In this document: positions 1-11,447 of the stretch, one piece after another
Numbering within the stretch: position 1 is the first letter of the stretch
How the letters are laid out: each line of letters opens with the position of its first letter
Assembly (NCBI GenBank): GCA_963738615.1
Contig: CAVTXI010000012.1
Coordinates: 1,984,001 to 2,048,000, forward strand
Direction of reading: 5' to 3'
Source: CAVTWY01 sp963738615
GTDB lineage: Bacteria; Pseudomonadota; Gammaproteobacteria; Burkholderiales; Burkholderiaceae_C
Length of the DNA stretch: 64,000 bases
Program-made: the position numbers and the translations under genes
The notes under the pieces: model-generated
The model's database searches: none
The model's input: the letters and a program-made list of their open reading frames with translations, nothing else
Told to the model about the DNA's origin: nothing

Positions 1-693
1 AAACGCTCGCTGCTTCACGCCATCGAGAACGGCCTGTGCCCGGCCGGCGCCGCGCTGCCGAGTGAGGGCGAGCTGGCTGCCGCCTTCGGTGTGTCGGTCG
101 GCACGCTGCGCCACGCGGTGGATGAACTGGTGGCCGAGCACATCCTTGCGCGCCGCCAGGGGCGAGGCACCTTCGTGATGCTGCACAACGCCGACCGCTT
201 CCTGTTCCAGTTCTTCCACATCGAGCGCAGCGACGGCCTGCGCGAGGTGCCTCGGGTGGAGCTGGTCGCCTTCGAGCGCGTACGCATCGACGAAGAGGCC
301 GCGCAGGCGCTGCACGTCAAGGTCGGCGAACCCGGCATCCTGGTCGACAACCGGCTGCTGCTTCAGGGCCGCGCGGTGATCCATGACCGGCTGACGCTAC
401 CCGCGGCGCTCTTCAAAGGCATGACCGAAAAGCGCTTCAGGGAACGCGCCAGCACGATCTATCACCTCTACCAGACCGAGTTCGGCATCACCGTGACGCG
501 CGCGCTCGAGCGTGCCCGTGCCGCGGCGGCCGACAGGCTGGCTTCACGAATCCTGGGGCTCGCCCCCGGCGCGCCGGTGATGCACGTGCGCAGAACCGCG
601 CTGACTTTCGGCGACAAGCCGGTCGAGTACCGCGTGTCAACCATCAACACGGTGCAACACGACTACGTGCGCCAGCTTTCGCCGCCAACCTGA
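1..693 (+). CDS. GntR/HutC-family transcriptional regulator, 5' end cut by window
   Basis: The reading frame is open from base 1, so the true start lies outside the window. The first visible residues form the GntR winged helix: a LPSEGELAAAFGVS recognition region followed by GTLRHAVDEL, then ILARRQGRGTFV as the wing. Residues from about 75 to the end match a UTRA effector-binding domain of the HutC subfamily (the LLLQGRAVIHDRLTLP and PVEYRVSTIN segments). Such proteins bind DNA as dimers and release it on binding a small-molecule effector. It lies just upstream of, and convergent with, iolA, so a role in inositol or related carbon use is plausible but is inference. Confidence 0.88.
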   Translation, partial: KRSLLHAIENGLCPAGAALPSEGELAAAFGVSVGTLRHAVDELVAEHILARRQGRGTFVMLHNADRFLFQFFHIERSDGLREVPRVELVAFERVRIDEEAAQALHVKVGEPGILVDNRLLLQGRAVIHDRLTLPAALFKGMTEKRFRERASTIYHLYQTEFGITVTRALERARAAAADRLASRILGLAPGAPVMHVRRTALTFGDKPVEYRVSTINTVQHDYVRQLSPPT

Positions 694-717
694 ACGCGCC
701 CTGCGCGTCGGACCGCC

Positions 718-2241
<1,524 letters not shown>

Positions 2242-2397
2242 GATGGTTCTTTCCATTGGCTTGCGCTCGGTACACACGGGCGCGCATGGCGCTCTCCGGT
2301 GCTGCGGCTTACCTCTGAGTATCCGTCGCCGGTCTCTTGAAGTGGCCGCGACCATGGCGCGCCCGCGCTTACGCGCGTTGCGTCTGGATGCAACTCG

Positions 2398-2419
2398 ATT
2401 GGAACGCCCCTACTGACGG
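2398..2419 (+). promoter_or_regulatory. Candidate regulatory motif upstream of the 1009-residue protein
   Basis: Reads ATTGGAACGCCCCTACTGAC and continues CGG. The core GGAACGCCCCTA is identical to one half-site of the palindrome at 57391-57420, and related sequences occur upstream of the genes starting at 17981 and 45427. It sits about 60 bases before the start at 2470. Function is inferred only from recurrence. Confidence 0.35.
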
Positions 2420-2469
2420 GTTCGCTGTCTGCGCGTTCAGACTCTTCGGGTTCTCGTTCGGAGATATTC

Positions 2470-5400
2470 ATGCTCGACAAGTCTTACGCGGTATCGCCGC
2501 CCCCGCCCCCTCCGCCGCCCCCTCCGCCGCGTCCTGCGACCAAGTCCGTTCCGTCCACACCGTCCGCGGGCGTGGCCGCGATGCCACCGCCCGGCAAGGA
2601 TGTGCACACCGCGCTTCAGCAGCATCCCGAGCAGCGCGACGTGGTGTATCGGCAGCTCACGAGCACCGACCCGGGGCTGATCCATCACCTCGAGACTTGG
2701 CGCCAGCAGGACGAACAGCAGGCGGGCGACGGCGGATCGCGCGCCACATCGCTACCGCACACAGGCACCAACCCGTGGGAAGGGTTGCCTCGCTGGACCG
2801 AGCCGACAGGCAGTCGAGCCCTGCAATTTCGCAGGACCACGCAGGCCGCGCCGATCGATGCGGGCCTGGAAGACGTTCGGTCGGCCCGAGACAAGCTCGA
2901 GAAGCTCGAAGTCGCGTTGCCGCCGGCAGGCAGCGGCGGGCCTGGCGAGGCGGCGTTGGCGGCGCAGCGCGCCGAGTTGCGCGACGCCATCCAGGCTGAC
3001 CTCGAACGCGCCGATGAACAGGGCCCGTCCTACCCGGGTGATCCGCTCACGGCCGAGCAACGGGTTGAGGGCCGCGCAGCGGTGATCAAGGCGTTGGCGC
3101 CGGGCGACGCGTCGTTCACGGCCCTTGTCGACGGCGTGAAGACACAGATCAACGAGAACCGCGCGGTCGATGCAAGCTCGGCCGAGGTTCAACGCGTGTA
3201 CGAGCAGGACGGCGCCGTGGCCGCAGCGCGGGCGCTCGACCGCCTGACCGCCGCGAACCCCGAGGTGGCAGGGCGCATCGTGGCCGAGTCTTCCGACACG
3301 ATCGACGCGATCACTGCCGACCTGGGCCGCTTCGATCGGTCCGACGAAGGTGCAGCGCGTGACGTCATCACCGCATTGGGCGCCGCCGCCGAACTAGGCG
3401 GTGCCTCGAGCATCGAGCAGGTTGCGGCATCCATCGCCAACGGCGCTGCCGATTCCGACTTCGGTGCCTACGCGCTCGGCCCGCACGGCAACCCGGCGAT
3501 TCCGACGTACGCCGGACTGAACGGCGTGCTCGGCCAGGTCATCGAAGCCGGTGGAAGCACGGCGCTGGCGGTGGCCACTGCCGACGCGCTTCGGGCGGGC
3601 GGGCGCACCGAAGCTGCGGCCAAGGTCGACCAGGCTGTGGTGAACGGAGTCGACGGGTTGCGCGCCGACTTCGAGGACATCTCGGCGCAGTACGCGCAAC
3701 GCGAGATCCAGCTGCAGAAGGACCTGGCCGCCTTCGGCCCGGCCCTGACCGCCGACGAGCAGGCGGCGTACATCGAAGCGTACTGGGCCGACGAGTCGAC
3801 CATCGAAGCGGGTGACGACGGCACGCTTGCGTCCAACGCCGAGGTGCGGCGCCGGGTCGCGGCCGGCGACGATCAGCTTGCCGCGGCCCTCGAGGCGGCG
3901 ACGCCGACGCTCGAGCGCCTGGCGCTCACGGGCGACGAGAACGCCGACGAGGTGATGCTCGACGCTTACGAGTCGCTGGCACGCACGCCTGCCTATGCCG
4001 AGCGCGCCACGGATTGGGCGCAACGGGTCGAGAACAACCCGGCGCTGTTCGAGAAGCTCGACGGCTTCGTCGACGACGATCTGGCGACTCGTCTGCAAGA
4101 CGGCATTCGAGCCGATGCGCTCGAGAGCATGGCGTCGCAGTTGCTGGTGAACATCGCCGCGGCCGACCCGTCCGAACGCCAGGGCCTGATCAGCACGTTC
4201 ATCGACAAGGCGCGGCTGCTCGACAGCTCAGGGGCTTACCTCGACGACATCGAGAAGATCACGCAGATCAACGACGACTGGCAGGAGTTCCAGCGCCTGA
4301 GCGCGCTGCCGGCCGGCCACCCTGATCGGGCAAAGATCGCGACGTTCGAGGCACGGCTTGCGGACAACGCCGAAGGGTTGGTCGACGGTTGGGGCGACAA
4401 GAACGGGTTTGGCAAGTCGCTCGCGGTCGTCGGTCTGGTTGTCGGCTTTGCGGACACGGTCGAGTCGTACCGCAGCGGCGACCTGCCCGGCGCGGTGCTG
4501 GCGGCCATCGGCACCGGCAAGGACGCTGCCGAAATCGGCATCGGCATGTTGGGCGTCATCGGCAAGGGCGGGCGTGTGATCGGGCTCGACGCCGCGAACT
4601 TCGGCAGCGATGCGGCAAGCGTGGCGCGGCTGGGCGCCAAGGCCGCCGACTTCGGCGCGCGGTTCTTGCCGCTGGTCGGGTTCGGGCTCGACGCGGTTCA
4701 GCTCACCGACGACATCGATCAGCTGCGGACGAACCCGAACTTCGGCGAGGGGATCGCGGCGGTCGGCACCGTGCTCGCGTTGGGCGGCGATGCGCTCGAG
4801 GTCATTCCGCTCGCCGGCACGGTGCTGGGCGGTGCGCTGGGCGCGATCGGGTCGCTGATTCACGGCGTGGGCGGCTTCATCGACGGCCTGATCGAAGGCA
4901 GCGACGTTGAGGACGCGTTGCACGCGCGTCAGCGCAGCTACCTCGAGGCCGCAGATCTCGACAAGGAGAGCGCGCGCAACCTCGTCGAGAACCACCAGCA
5001 AGTCGCGCTGCTCGAGAACTTCGGTATGCGGCCCGAGTTCGTGCGCGAGTTGGTGAATCGCGGCGCATCCGACCCGACCGACAGCGAGGGTTTGCTCATG
5101 CGGTTGGCGTTCGATTCGGCCGCGGCGCATGGGCTGACCGGCGCAGTGGCCGAGCGGTTCATCGGCGACGTGCTCGCGTCGCCGAACGGCGCCGACGTGA
5201 GCTGGGCAGATGTCGGGTATTCGAATGCCTTGCTCGGCTTGATCGACCTTGCCCAGATCGTGGATGGCGCGGGTACCTACAACACGCTCGACCAGACTCG
5301 CGGCGCACAGATCGAATGGTTCAGACAGAACATGCCTGACATCTACGACAAGTACTTCGCACCGATCCCCGGCTTGCCTTCGTCAGCGCAGCCTGGGAAC

Positions 5401-5499
5401 TACGCTGGCCCCGGCAACAGCGGCTACTTCGATGACGTGCTGGCGCTGGTCACCGGTTCAGATCCCGACATTGCAGGCACTGAGCCCAACGAACGTTGA
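2470..5499 (+). CDS. Large proline-rich/glycine-rich protein of unknown function, candidate secreted T3SS substrate
   Basis: Family not recognised. The 1009-residue protein begins with a short leader, then a polyproline tract (about residues 8-22, coded by a CCGCCC repeat). Next comes an Ala/Glu/Asp-rich, probably helical body of about 600 residues. A hydrophobic glycine-rich block follows at about 650-820 (segments such as SLAVVGLVVGFADTV, AEIGIGMLGVIGKGG and GTVLGGALGAIGSLIHGV), then a polar C-terminus ending in Asn/Gly-rich sequence. No N-terminal signal peptide is seen. A long soluble region plus glycine-zipper hairpins resembles type III translocators, pore-forming effectors or toxin carriers; this is inference. 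It sits alone on the plus strand inside the minus-strand inositol genes, which suggests insertion. A motif shared with other candidate substrates lies upstream. Confidence 0.7.
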   Translation: MLDKSYAVSPPPPPPPPPPPRPATKSVPSTPSAGVAAMPPPGKDVHTALQQHPEQRDVVYRQLTSTDPGLIHHLETWRQQDEQQAGDGGSRATSLPHTGTNPWEGLPRWTEPTGSRALQFRRTTQAAPIDAGLEDVRSARDKLEKLEVALPPAGSGGPGEAALAAQRAELRDAIQADLERADEQGPSYPGDPLTAEQRVEGRAAVIKALAPGDASFTALVDGVKTQINENRAVDASSAEVQRVYEQDGAVAAARALDRLTAANPEVAGRIVAESSDTIDAITADLGRFDRSDEGAARDVITALGAAAELGGASSIEQVAASIANGAADSDFGAYALGPHGNPAIPTYAGLNGVLGQVIEAGGSTALAVATADALRAGGRTEAAAKVDQAVVNGVDGLRADFEDISAQYAQREIQLQKDLAAFGPALTADEQAAYIEAYWADESTIEAGDDGTLASNAEVRRRVAAGDDQLAAALEAATPTLERLALTGDENADEVMLDAYESLARTPAYAERATDWAQRVENNPALFEKLDGFVDDDLATRLQDGIRADALESMASQLLVNIAAADPSERQGLISTFIDKARLLDSSGAYLDDIEKITQINDDWQEFQRLSALPAGHPDRAKIATFEARLADNAEGLVDGWGDKNGFGKSLAVVGLVVGFADTVESYRSGDLPGAVLAAIGTGKDAAEIGIGMLGVIGKGGRVIGLDAANFGSDAASVARLGAKAADFGARFLPLVGFGLDAVQLTDDIDQLRTNPNFGEGIAAVGTVLALGGDALEVIPLAGTVLGGALGAIGSLIHGVGGFIDGLIEGSDVEDALHARQRSYLEAADLDKESARNLVENHQQVALLENFGMRPEFVRELVNRGASDPTDSEGLLMRLAFDSAAAHGLTGAVAERFIGDVLASPNGADVSWADVGYSNALLGLIDLAQIVDGAGTYNTLDQTRGAQIEWFRQNMPDIYDKYFAPIPGLPSSAQPGNYAGPGNSGYFDDVLALVTGSDPDIAGTEPNER

Positions 5500-5500
5500 T

Positions 5501-6310
5501 TCATGACGGTTGCAGCATCCACTCGTGCGCCGGGTCGTTCTTGAAAACCCAGAAGCGGTTCGGCCCCGCCATCACGTTCAGGTAGTAGAGGTCGTAGCCG
5601 TGCGGCGCCGTCACCGGGTGGTAGCCGCGCGGCACCATCACCACGTCGTGGTCCTCGACGGCGCAGGCTTCGTCCAGGCTGCGGTCGTCGGTGTACACGC
5701 GCTGGAACGCGAAGCCCTGCGGCGGGTTCAGGCGGTGGTAGTAGGTTTCTTCGAGCTGCGTTTCGGTGGGCGGGGCTTCGATGTCGTGCTTGTGCGGCGG
5801 GTAGCTCGACGAATGGCTGGCGGGGGTGAGCACTTCGACGACCAGCAGATGCGCGGCGGTGGGGTCGTCGTGCGGCAGCACGTCGCAGATGTAGCGTGTG
5901 TTGGTGCCTTGCCCGCGCACGCTGCGGCGCATGGTGGAAGCGTCGATCACGCGCACATCGCGCGCCTTGTCGCCGCCCGGGGCGGTGCAAAGCGCAACCT
6001 CGCTGGCGCGGCGAGCGCCGATCGTCACGCGGCGGCCGGGCGGCACATAGACGGCGGCGGGCGACACCTCTTCGAACACGCTGTCGCGTGTGCCCAGCGA
6101 ATCGAACCGCGTGCCATCGACGACGATGTCGACCGTGCCCGTCAGCACCACGATGCAGAGCTCGCGCGCACCGGTGTCGAGCGTCTCGGTCTCGTCGGTG
6201 GAAAGGCGCAGTGCGCGAAAACCCACGTGCGTCCAGCCCGCGCGTTCGGGCGTCACGTTGACGATCTCGCGGCCTTCGCGCGCGGCCTTTGCCAGAAGCT
6301 TGCTGGTCAT
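5501..6310 (-). CDS. iolB: 5-deoxy-glucuronate isomerase
   Basis: Predicted 269-residue enzyme converting 5-deoxy-D-glucuronate to 5-dehydro-2-deoxy-D-gluconate in the inositol pathway. It is a bicupin: the C-terminal half shows HSSSYPPHKHD and ETYYHRLNPPQGFAFQRVY, the His/Glu metal-site region of IolB, followed by MVPRGYHPVTAPHGYDLYYL. The longer open frame running up to 7012 is antisense or frame noise. The ATG at 6310 starts MTSKLLAKA and overlaps the iolE stop by four bases (ATGA), which indicates translational coupling. Its stop lies one base beyond the convergent gene ending at 5499. Confidence 0.93.
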   Translation of the reverse strand: MTSKLLAKAAREGREIVNVTPERAGWTHVGFRALRLSTDETETLDTGARELCIVVLTGTVDIVVDGTRFDSLGTRDSVFEEVSPAAVYVPPGRRVTIGARRASEVALCTAPGGDKARDVRVIDASTMRRSVRGQGTNTRYICDVLPHDDPTAAHLLVVEVLTPASHSSSYPPHKHDIEAPPTETQLEETYYHRLNPPQGFAFQRVYTDDRSLDEACAVEDHDVVMVPRGYHPVTAPHGYDLYYLNVMAGPNRFWVFKNDPAHEWMLQPS

Positions 6311-7209
6311 GACAATCGCTCCACGATGCGCTTCAACGTGTCGAAGCCCTTCTTCGCGTAGGCGTAGCTGGGCGCCACGGCCGGGTCTTGTTCGGCCTCG
6401 ACCACCAGCCAGCCTTCGTAGCCTGCGGTGCGCAGCGTGGACAGCACGGCGTCGAAGTCGATCACGCCGTCGCCCGGTACGGTGAAGGTGCCGTTGATCA
6501 CGCCGGTGAGGAAGCTCCAGCCGTCGTTGCGCGCCTTCGCCACCACCTGCGCGCGTACGTCCTTGCAGTGCACGTGCACCACGCGCGCCACGTGCCTGCG
6601 CAGCAGCGCCGCGGGGTCGGTGGCGCCGCCGTAGTAGGCGTGCCCGGTGTCGAACAGCAGGCCAACCTTCTTGGGGTCGGTCTCGGCCATCAGGCGGTCG
6701 ATGTCGGCGGGCGATTCGACATACGCACCCATGTGGTGGTGATAGGCCAGCGTGATGCCGTAGGTGGTGCGCACGTGTTCGCCGAAGGCATTCAGCTTCG
6801 CTGCGTAGGCCTGCCACTGCGCGTCGGTGCGAAAGCGCGGGCGCTTGGCCAGCGGCGTGTCGATGCTGCCTTGAATCGAGCCCGCGACTTCGCCGTAGAC
6901 GACGACCTTGCAGCCGTTGTGCTGCAGCTTCGCCATGTGCGCCTTGCAGTCGGCGATTTCGACGTCGAGTTCGCCTTCGGCCAGCCGGCCCGAATACCAA
7001 CCGCTGACGCACGCCACGCCGTATTCCGCCAGCTTGGCCTTCAGCACGGGGCCGTCCTTCGGGAACTTGTTGCCAAGCTCGAAGCCTTGATAGCCGATCT
7101 GCGCGCCTTCGGAGAGTGCGGTCTCGAGCGGGGTTTCACCGCCGAGTGCGGGCAGGTCGTCGTTGCTCCACGAGATGGGGTTGATGCCGATTCGGATGTT
7201 CCAGGTCAT
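6307..7209 (-). CDS. iolE: myo-inosose-2 dehydratase
   Basis: Predicted 300-residue TIM-barrel enzyme (AP endonuclease 2/xylose isomerase-like superfamily) that dehydrates scyllo-inosose to 3D-trihydroxycyclohexane-1,2-dione. The start IRIGINPISWSNDDLP is characteristic of IolE, as are YQGFELGNKFP, LAYHHHMGAYVES (metal-ligand histidine region), LFDTGHAYYGG and VVHVHCKDVR. The length is normal. AAGGA lies 7 bases before the ATG. It overlaps iolB by four bases. Confidence 0.93.
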   Translation of the reverse strand: MTWNIRIGINPISWSNDDLPALGGETPLETALSEGAQIGYQGFELGNKFPKDGPVLKAKLAEYGVACVSGWYSGRLAEGELDVEIADCKAHMAKLQHNGCKVVVYGEVAGSIQGSIDTPLAKRPRFRTDAQWQAYAAKLNAFGEHVRTTYGITLAYHHHMGAYVESPADIDRLMAETDPKKVGLLFDTGHAYYGGATDPAALLRRHVARVVHVHCKDVRAQVVAKARNDGWSFLTGVINGTFTVPGDGVIDFDAVLSTLRTAGYEGWLVVEAEQDPAVAPSYAYAKKGFDTLKRIVERLS

Positions 7210-7246
7210 GGGGTGGTCCTTCGATCACTTCGCGCAGAGCTGGAGG

Positions 7247-7579
7247 TCACTTTGCGCTTCTTCCTTGGTCGGTAGTGGAGAGGTCCCCAGTCGTAGTGGC
7301 TTCACCAGACGCTTGACCTTGAAGCCGAATTGCAACGCCTACCACCTTGCCCACAGAGTCTCTTGAGTACTTGATCGTGCCAATCGACTCGATCCCGCGA
7401 ATCAGCATTTCATGTTGACGAGCGCGTTCCTCACCTTCCGCGCGCATGTCTTCGATAGAGCGCACGTAGTAAGCATGCGAGATCAGCCAGCCCGCGAGCG
7501 CTCCCAACACGGTAAGAACGACGTCCCTTTGCTTGGCTATTGAGCGAATGCGTTGCCAGACGACGAGGAGGTTGGGCAT
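7247..7579 (-). CDS. Small putative single-pass membrane protein within the iol operon
   Basis: Not recognised. The 110-residue frame starts MPNLLVVWQRIRSIAK and has one clear hydrophobic segment (VVLTVLGALAGWLISHAYYV, about residues 20-39). A charged, probably coiled stretch (RSIEDMRAEGEERARQHEM) and a polar tail follow. It fits between iolD and iolE on the same strand with small gaps, which supports translation, but the ribosome-binding site is weak. Its codon use is less GC-biased than its neighbours'. It could be a recent insertion into the operon. No function is assigned. Confidence 0.5.
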   Translation of the reverse strand: MPNLLVVWQRIRSIAKQRDVVLTVLGALAGWLISHAYYVRSIEDMRAEGEERARQHEMLIRGIESIGTIKYSRDSVGKVVGVAIRLQGQASGEATTTGDLSTTDQGRSAK

Positions 7580-7621
7580 ATGTGGCGGCTCGAATCAGAG
7601 GCGAACGATACGAATACGTGC

Positions 7622-9499
7622 TTAGTACCGCCGCTGCCCAGCCTTGCCCTCGACCGCCCGTCGGTGCGCGTCGAACACCTCACGCCGCTGCGAGGCCTCA
7701 GGCACTGCAACTTCCCACCACCACCCGCCTTCATCTGTCGTTCGAGCGTGCGTCGTGTCGATCACGATGACCTGCGTGCGCGTAGCGGCACGAGCCTTGT
7801 GCATGGCGTCCTTCAGCGCGGCGATGTCGCCGACGTGAACCGCTTCGGCACCGAGTGATCGTGCATGCGCGGCAAAGTCGATCTTCACGTCCTGGCCGCC
7901 CTCGGGCACGCAGTCGTCCAGCATGTTGTTGAACCGCTCGCCGCCGCAAGCGATCTGCAGGCGCTGAATGCAGCCATAGCCCCGGTTGTCGAGCACGACG
8001 ATGATCAGCTTCTTGCCGAGCATCACCGACGTCGCGATCTCCGAATTCATCATCAGGTACGAGCCGTCGCCGACCATCACGATGACTTCGGCGTCGGGGC
8101 GCGCGATCTTCACGCCCAGGCCGCCGGCGATTTCGTAGCCCATGCACGAGTAGCCGTACTCCATGTGATAGCCGCCCGGCGTGCGCCGCGCGCCACAGCT
8201 TGTGCAGCTCGGCCGGCAGCGTGCCCGCGGCGCAGACGACGATGTCGCGCGCTGGCGAGTCGGCGGCCGAGTCGCGCACCGCGCCGATGACTTCGGCGTC
8301 GTACGGAAGCTCGTCCTTCGGAAGTGCGGTCGTCGATTCGGTGACGCGGCGCGTTCCACTCCGCCGCAAGCTGCTGCGCGCGAGCGGTCCACGCATCGTC
8401 GGCGCGCCAGACGCCCGGCCGCAGCGCGGCGAGCACGACGCGGGCATCGGCCACGAGCGACTGCGCCGCACCACTTCGCCGCGTCGATCGGCTGCACGTT
8501 GATCGACACGATGCGCGCCTGCGCGAAGACGGTGTGCGAGCCGGTGGTGAAGTCCTGCAACCGCGTGCCGATCGCGATGACCAGATCGGCGTCGCGCGCC
8601 AGCGCGTTCGCCGCGGGCGAGCCGGTGACGCCGATCGCGCCCGCATTCAGCGGGTGGTCCCACGGCACGCTGCCCTTGCCTGCCTGCGTCTCGGCCACCG
8701 GCACGCCGTGCGCCGCGGCCCAAGCCGCGAGCGTCGCGCCGGCGCGGCTGTAGAGCACGCCGCCGCCGGCCACCACGAGCGGCCGGCGCGACGCGGTCAG
8801 CGCGTCGTTGGCCGCGGTGAGTTCACGCGCATCGGGCGCCGGGCGCCGGATGTGCAGCGTGCGCGGCTCGAGGAACGACTGCGGGCAGTCGAACGCCATC
8901 GTCTGCACGTCTTGCGGCAACGCTAGGCACACCGGCCCGCACGTCGCCGGGTCGGTCATCAGCTGGATCGCGCGCGGCAGCGCGGTGAGGATCTGCTCGG
9001 GCCGTGTGATGCGGTCGAAGTAGCGCACCAGCGGGCGAAAAGCGTCGTTCGCCGAAATGTCGCCGGCCGCGAAGTCTTCGACCTGCTGCAGCACCGGGTC
9101 GGGCGCGCGCGACGCGAAGACGTCGCCGGGCAGCAGCAGCACCGGCAGCCGGTTCACGTGCGCGAGCGCGGCGGCGGTCAGCAGGTTGGTCGCGCCGGGG
9201 CCGATCGACGTGGTGACGGCCATCACGCGCTGCCTGAAGTTGGCCTTCGCGTAGGCGATCGCGGCGTGCGCCATCGCCTGCTCGTTGTGCGCGCGATAGG
9301 TCGGCAGCGCCGCGCGCTGCTCCCACAACGCTTCGCCGATGCCCGCCACGTTGCCGTGGCCGAAGATGGCCCAGGTGCCACCGCAGTAGGGGACGAGCGA
9401 GCCGTCGTCGAGTTGGATGCGCAGTGCGGCCAGATGGCGCACCAGCGCTTGGGCCATCGTGATGCGAGTGGTCGTCATCGACACAGAGGTGCTCATCAT
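7622..9499 (-). CDS. iolD: 3D-(3,5/4)-trihydroxycyclohexane-1,2-dione hydrolase, with three compensating frameshifts
   Basis: Thiamine-diphosphate enzyme that opens the cyclohexanedione ring in inositol catabolism. The N-terminal half (YCGGTWAIFGHGNV, PTYRAHNEQAMAHAA, TTSIGPGATNLLTAA) and the C-terminal half with the ThDP/Mg motif (VGDGSYLMMNSEI, then LDNRGYGCIQRLQ) are intact in one frame. Between about 8474 and 8183 that frame turns arginine-rich. The expected protein continues in the other frames: SLVADARVVLAALRPGVW, then TESTTALPKDELPYDAEV. Removing one base near 8470, 8347 and 8183 restores a 624-residue protein. Probably sequencing error, otherwise a pseudogene. Two adjacent ATGs overlap the iolC stop: 9499 (four-base overlap) and 9496, which has better spacing to GGAGG. 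Confidence 0.85.
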   Translation of the reverse strand: MMSTSVSMTTTRITMAQALVRHLAALRIQLDDGSLVPYCGGTWAIFGHGNVAGIGEALWEQRAALPTYRAHNEQAMAHAAIAYAKANFRQRVMAVTTSIGPGATNLLTAAALAHVNRLPVLLLPGDVFASRAPDPVLQQVEDFAAGDISANDAFRPLVRYFDRITRPEQILTALPRAIQLMTDPATCGPVCLALPQDVQTMAFDCPQSFLEPRTLHIRRPAPDARELTAANDALTASRRPLVVAGGGVLYSRAGATLAAWAAAHGVPVAETQAGKGSVPWDHPLNAGAIGVTGSPAANALARDADLVIAIGTRLQDFTTGSHTVFAQARIVSINVQPIDAAKWCGAVARGRCPRRARRAAAGRLARRRCVDRSRAAACGGVERAASPNRRPHFRRTSFRTTPKSSARCATRPPTRQRATSSSAPRARCRPSCTSCGARRTPGGYHMEYGYSCMGYEIAGGLGVKIARPDAEVIVMVGDGSYLMMNSEIATSVMLGKKLIIVVLDNRGYGCIQRLQIACGGERFNNMLDDCVPEGGQDVKIDFAAHARSLGAEAVHVGDIAALKDAMHKARAATRTQVIVIDTTHARTTDEGGWWWEVAVPEASQRREVFDAHRRAVEGKAGQRRY

Positions 9500-11447
9500 G
9501 CCGCCTCCTGAAGCCGCTTGCGGCTCGCGCGCCACGCATCGACCAGTGTCGCGAAGTTGCGTGCCACTTCGTCGACCAGCGCGTTGTCATCGATCTTGCC
9601 CTCGAGCCAGCGTTGGCTGGGTGCGGCCCACAAGGTGCGGCCGACCATGAAGCCTTTGACGATGGGGTGCGTGGCCTGCGCGAAGCCGGCGGCCAGGGCG
9701 TCGAGCGGTTGGTTCAAACCCAGGATGACGGCGCCGCGGCAATGCGGGTCGCGTTCGCGATCAACGCTGCGAGCGCTGCCCACGACGGTGGCGCCATCGG
9801 CGCGAGCTTCCACCATTCGGGCTTCAGGCCCAGGTTGTACAGGCGCGTGATCGAGCGCAACACGGCGGTGTCGACGCTGTCACCAACCGGAGTCGCGCCG
9901 CGCGGCGGGATCACTTCCAGCAGCAGCTCATGCCCCGTCTCGCGCGTGGCGGCCCACAGCTCGAGCAGCGTGCCTTCCTGTGCCAGCCGCAGATCGACCG
10001 CGTCGTCGGGGTGGTAGTGCACCAGGCACTTCAGCACCTGCTCGCGCGGCCAGTGGTTCATCGCCGACGCAAGCGATGCGCCGGCTTCGAAGCGCAGCGG
10101 GCGCGAGCCGGGCAACTCGACCGGGCGGCCGACCCACCAGCCGCGGCCGGTGGCGGCGTGCAGCGAGGCTTCGCCATACGTACCGTCGATCAGCACGCCG
10201 ACCTTGCCTGCGAGGCCGCGGCTGCGCTCCACCTGCTCGGCCGCACGCAGCAGCAGCGCCTTCAACGCCGGGATGCGCGATTCGCTCGCACCCGCATCGC
10301 GCGCCAGCTCGAGGAACTGGCTGCGGTGGTCGAACGCCATCACGTTCAGCTCGCTCCAACTCGGCCGCGGCGCGGTCACGCGGTGCAGGTGCGCAAGCTG
10401 CACATCGGCGTCGACCTTCGGGTTGCGCGTGCCCGAAAACCAATGCTCCAGCTCGGCCGGCGTGGGCATCGCGGGTGCGCACGCGTGGCGCGACACCACG
10501 ATGGCGCCGCATGCGTTGGCGATGCGCGCGGCGTCTTCGAAGCTTTTGCCGCTGAGCAGACCGGTCATCAAACCGGACGCGAACGCGTCACCCGCGCCCA
10601 GCACGTTCAGCACCTCAACGCGTTCGCCCTGCACGGTCAACGCGTCGTCGATCGAATCAGGCACCGCGCCAGGTACGAAGCTGCAACCCATGGGCCCGCG
10701 CTTGACCACCAGCGCCGCGTGCGTGACCTTGCGCACCGCGCGCAGCGACCCCACCAGGCTGTCGGCCACGCCACCGGCGATGCGGAACTCTTCCTCCGTG
10801 CCGATCAGCAGATCGAAGTGCGGCAGCACCTCTTGCAGGCTTGCCGTCACCTGCGCCGAATCGACAAAACGGTTCTCGCCGTCGCCGCGTTTGGTCAGGC
10901 CCCACAGCACGGGGCGATAGTCGATGTCGAGCACGCGCACCACACCGTGCTTCTTCGCGTGCTTCAACGCCGTGATCGACGCGTGGCGCACGGTGGGCTG
11001 CGACAGATGCGTGCCCGTGATGAGCAGCGCGCGGCATTGGGCGATGAAGTCTTCGCGGATCGCGTCGGCGTCGATCGCCATGTCGGCACAGTTCTCGCGG
11101 TAGAACAGCAGCGGGAAGGTGTCGCGGTCTTTCAGGCCCAGCAGCACCAGGCCGGTCAGGCGCTGCGGGTCGACCTGGATCATCGAGGTGTCGCAGCCCT
11201 CCTTCTGCAAGGTCTGCACCAGGAAGCGGCCCATTTGTTCGTCACCCACGCGCGAAATCATCGCCGCGCGCAACCCCAGCCGTGCTGCGCCGAAGGCGAT
11301 GTTGGCCGAGCTGCCGCCGAGGTACTTGGCGAAGCTGGTCGCGTCTTCGAGCGGGCAGCCGACCTGCTGCGCGTACAGGTCCACCGCCAGACGGCCCAGG
11401 CAGGCAAGGTCATGTGTGCGCCCGTCGGGAAACGGCAGGTTATTCAT
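9496..11447 (-). CDS. iolC: 5-dehydro-2-deoxygluconokinase fused to DUF2090 aldolase-like domain, one frameshift
   Basis: The N-terminal 330 residues form a PfkB/ribokinase-like kinase: YLGGSSANIAFGAARLG near the start and the anion-hole signature VLNVLGAGDAFASGLMTG. It phosphorylates 5-dehydro-2-deoxygluconate. The C-terminal half (ELNVMAFDHRSQFLELA onward, KCLVHYHPDD, LKPEWWKL) is the DUF2090 domain often fused to IolC in proteobacteria and resembles the next-step aldolase. The open frame breaks at about 9745-9755. The family sequence resumes in another frame as RDPHCRGAVILGLNQP and HPIVKGFMVGRTLW and ends at 9496. Adding one base there gives about 650 residues. The start at 11447 (MNNLPFPDG) has AGGA 10 bases upstream; a GTG at 11474 is the alternative. 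Confidence 0.88.

Noticed and set aside
8110..8723. Two extra genes inside iolD on the minus strand
   Set aside because: The open frames at 8110-8646 and 7731-8723 carry the missing middle pieces of IolD; they are frameshift fragments of the same gene.
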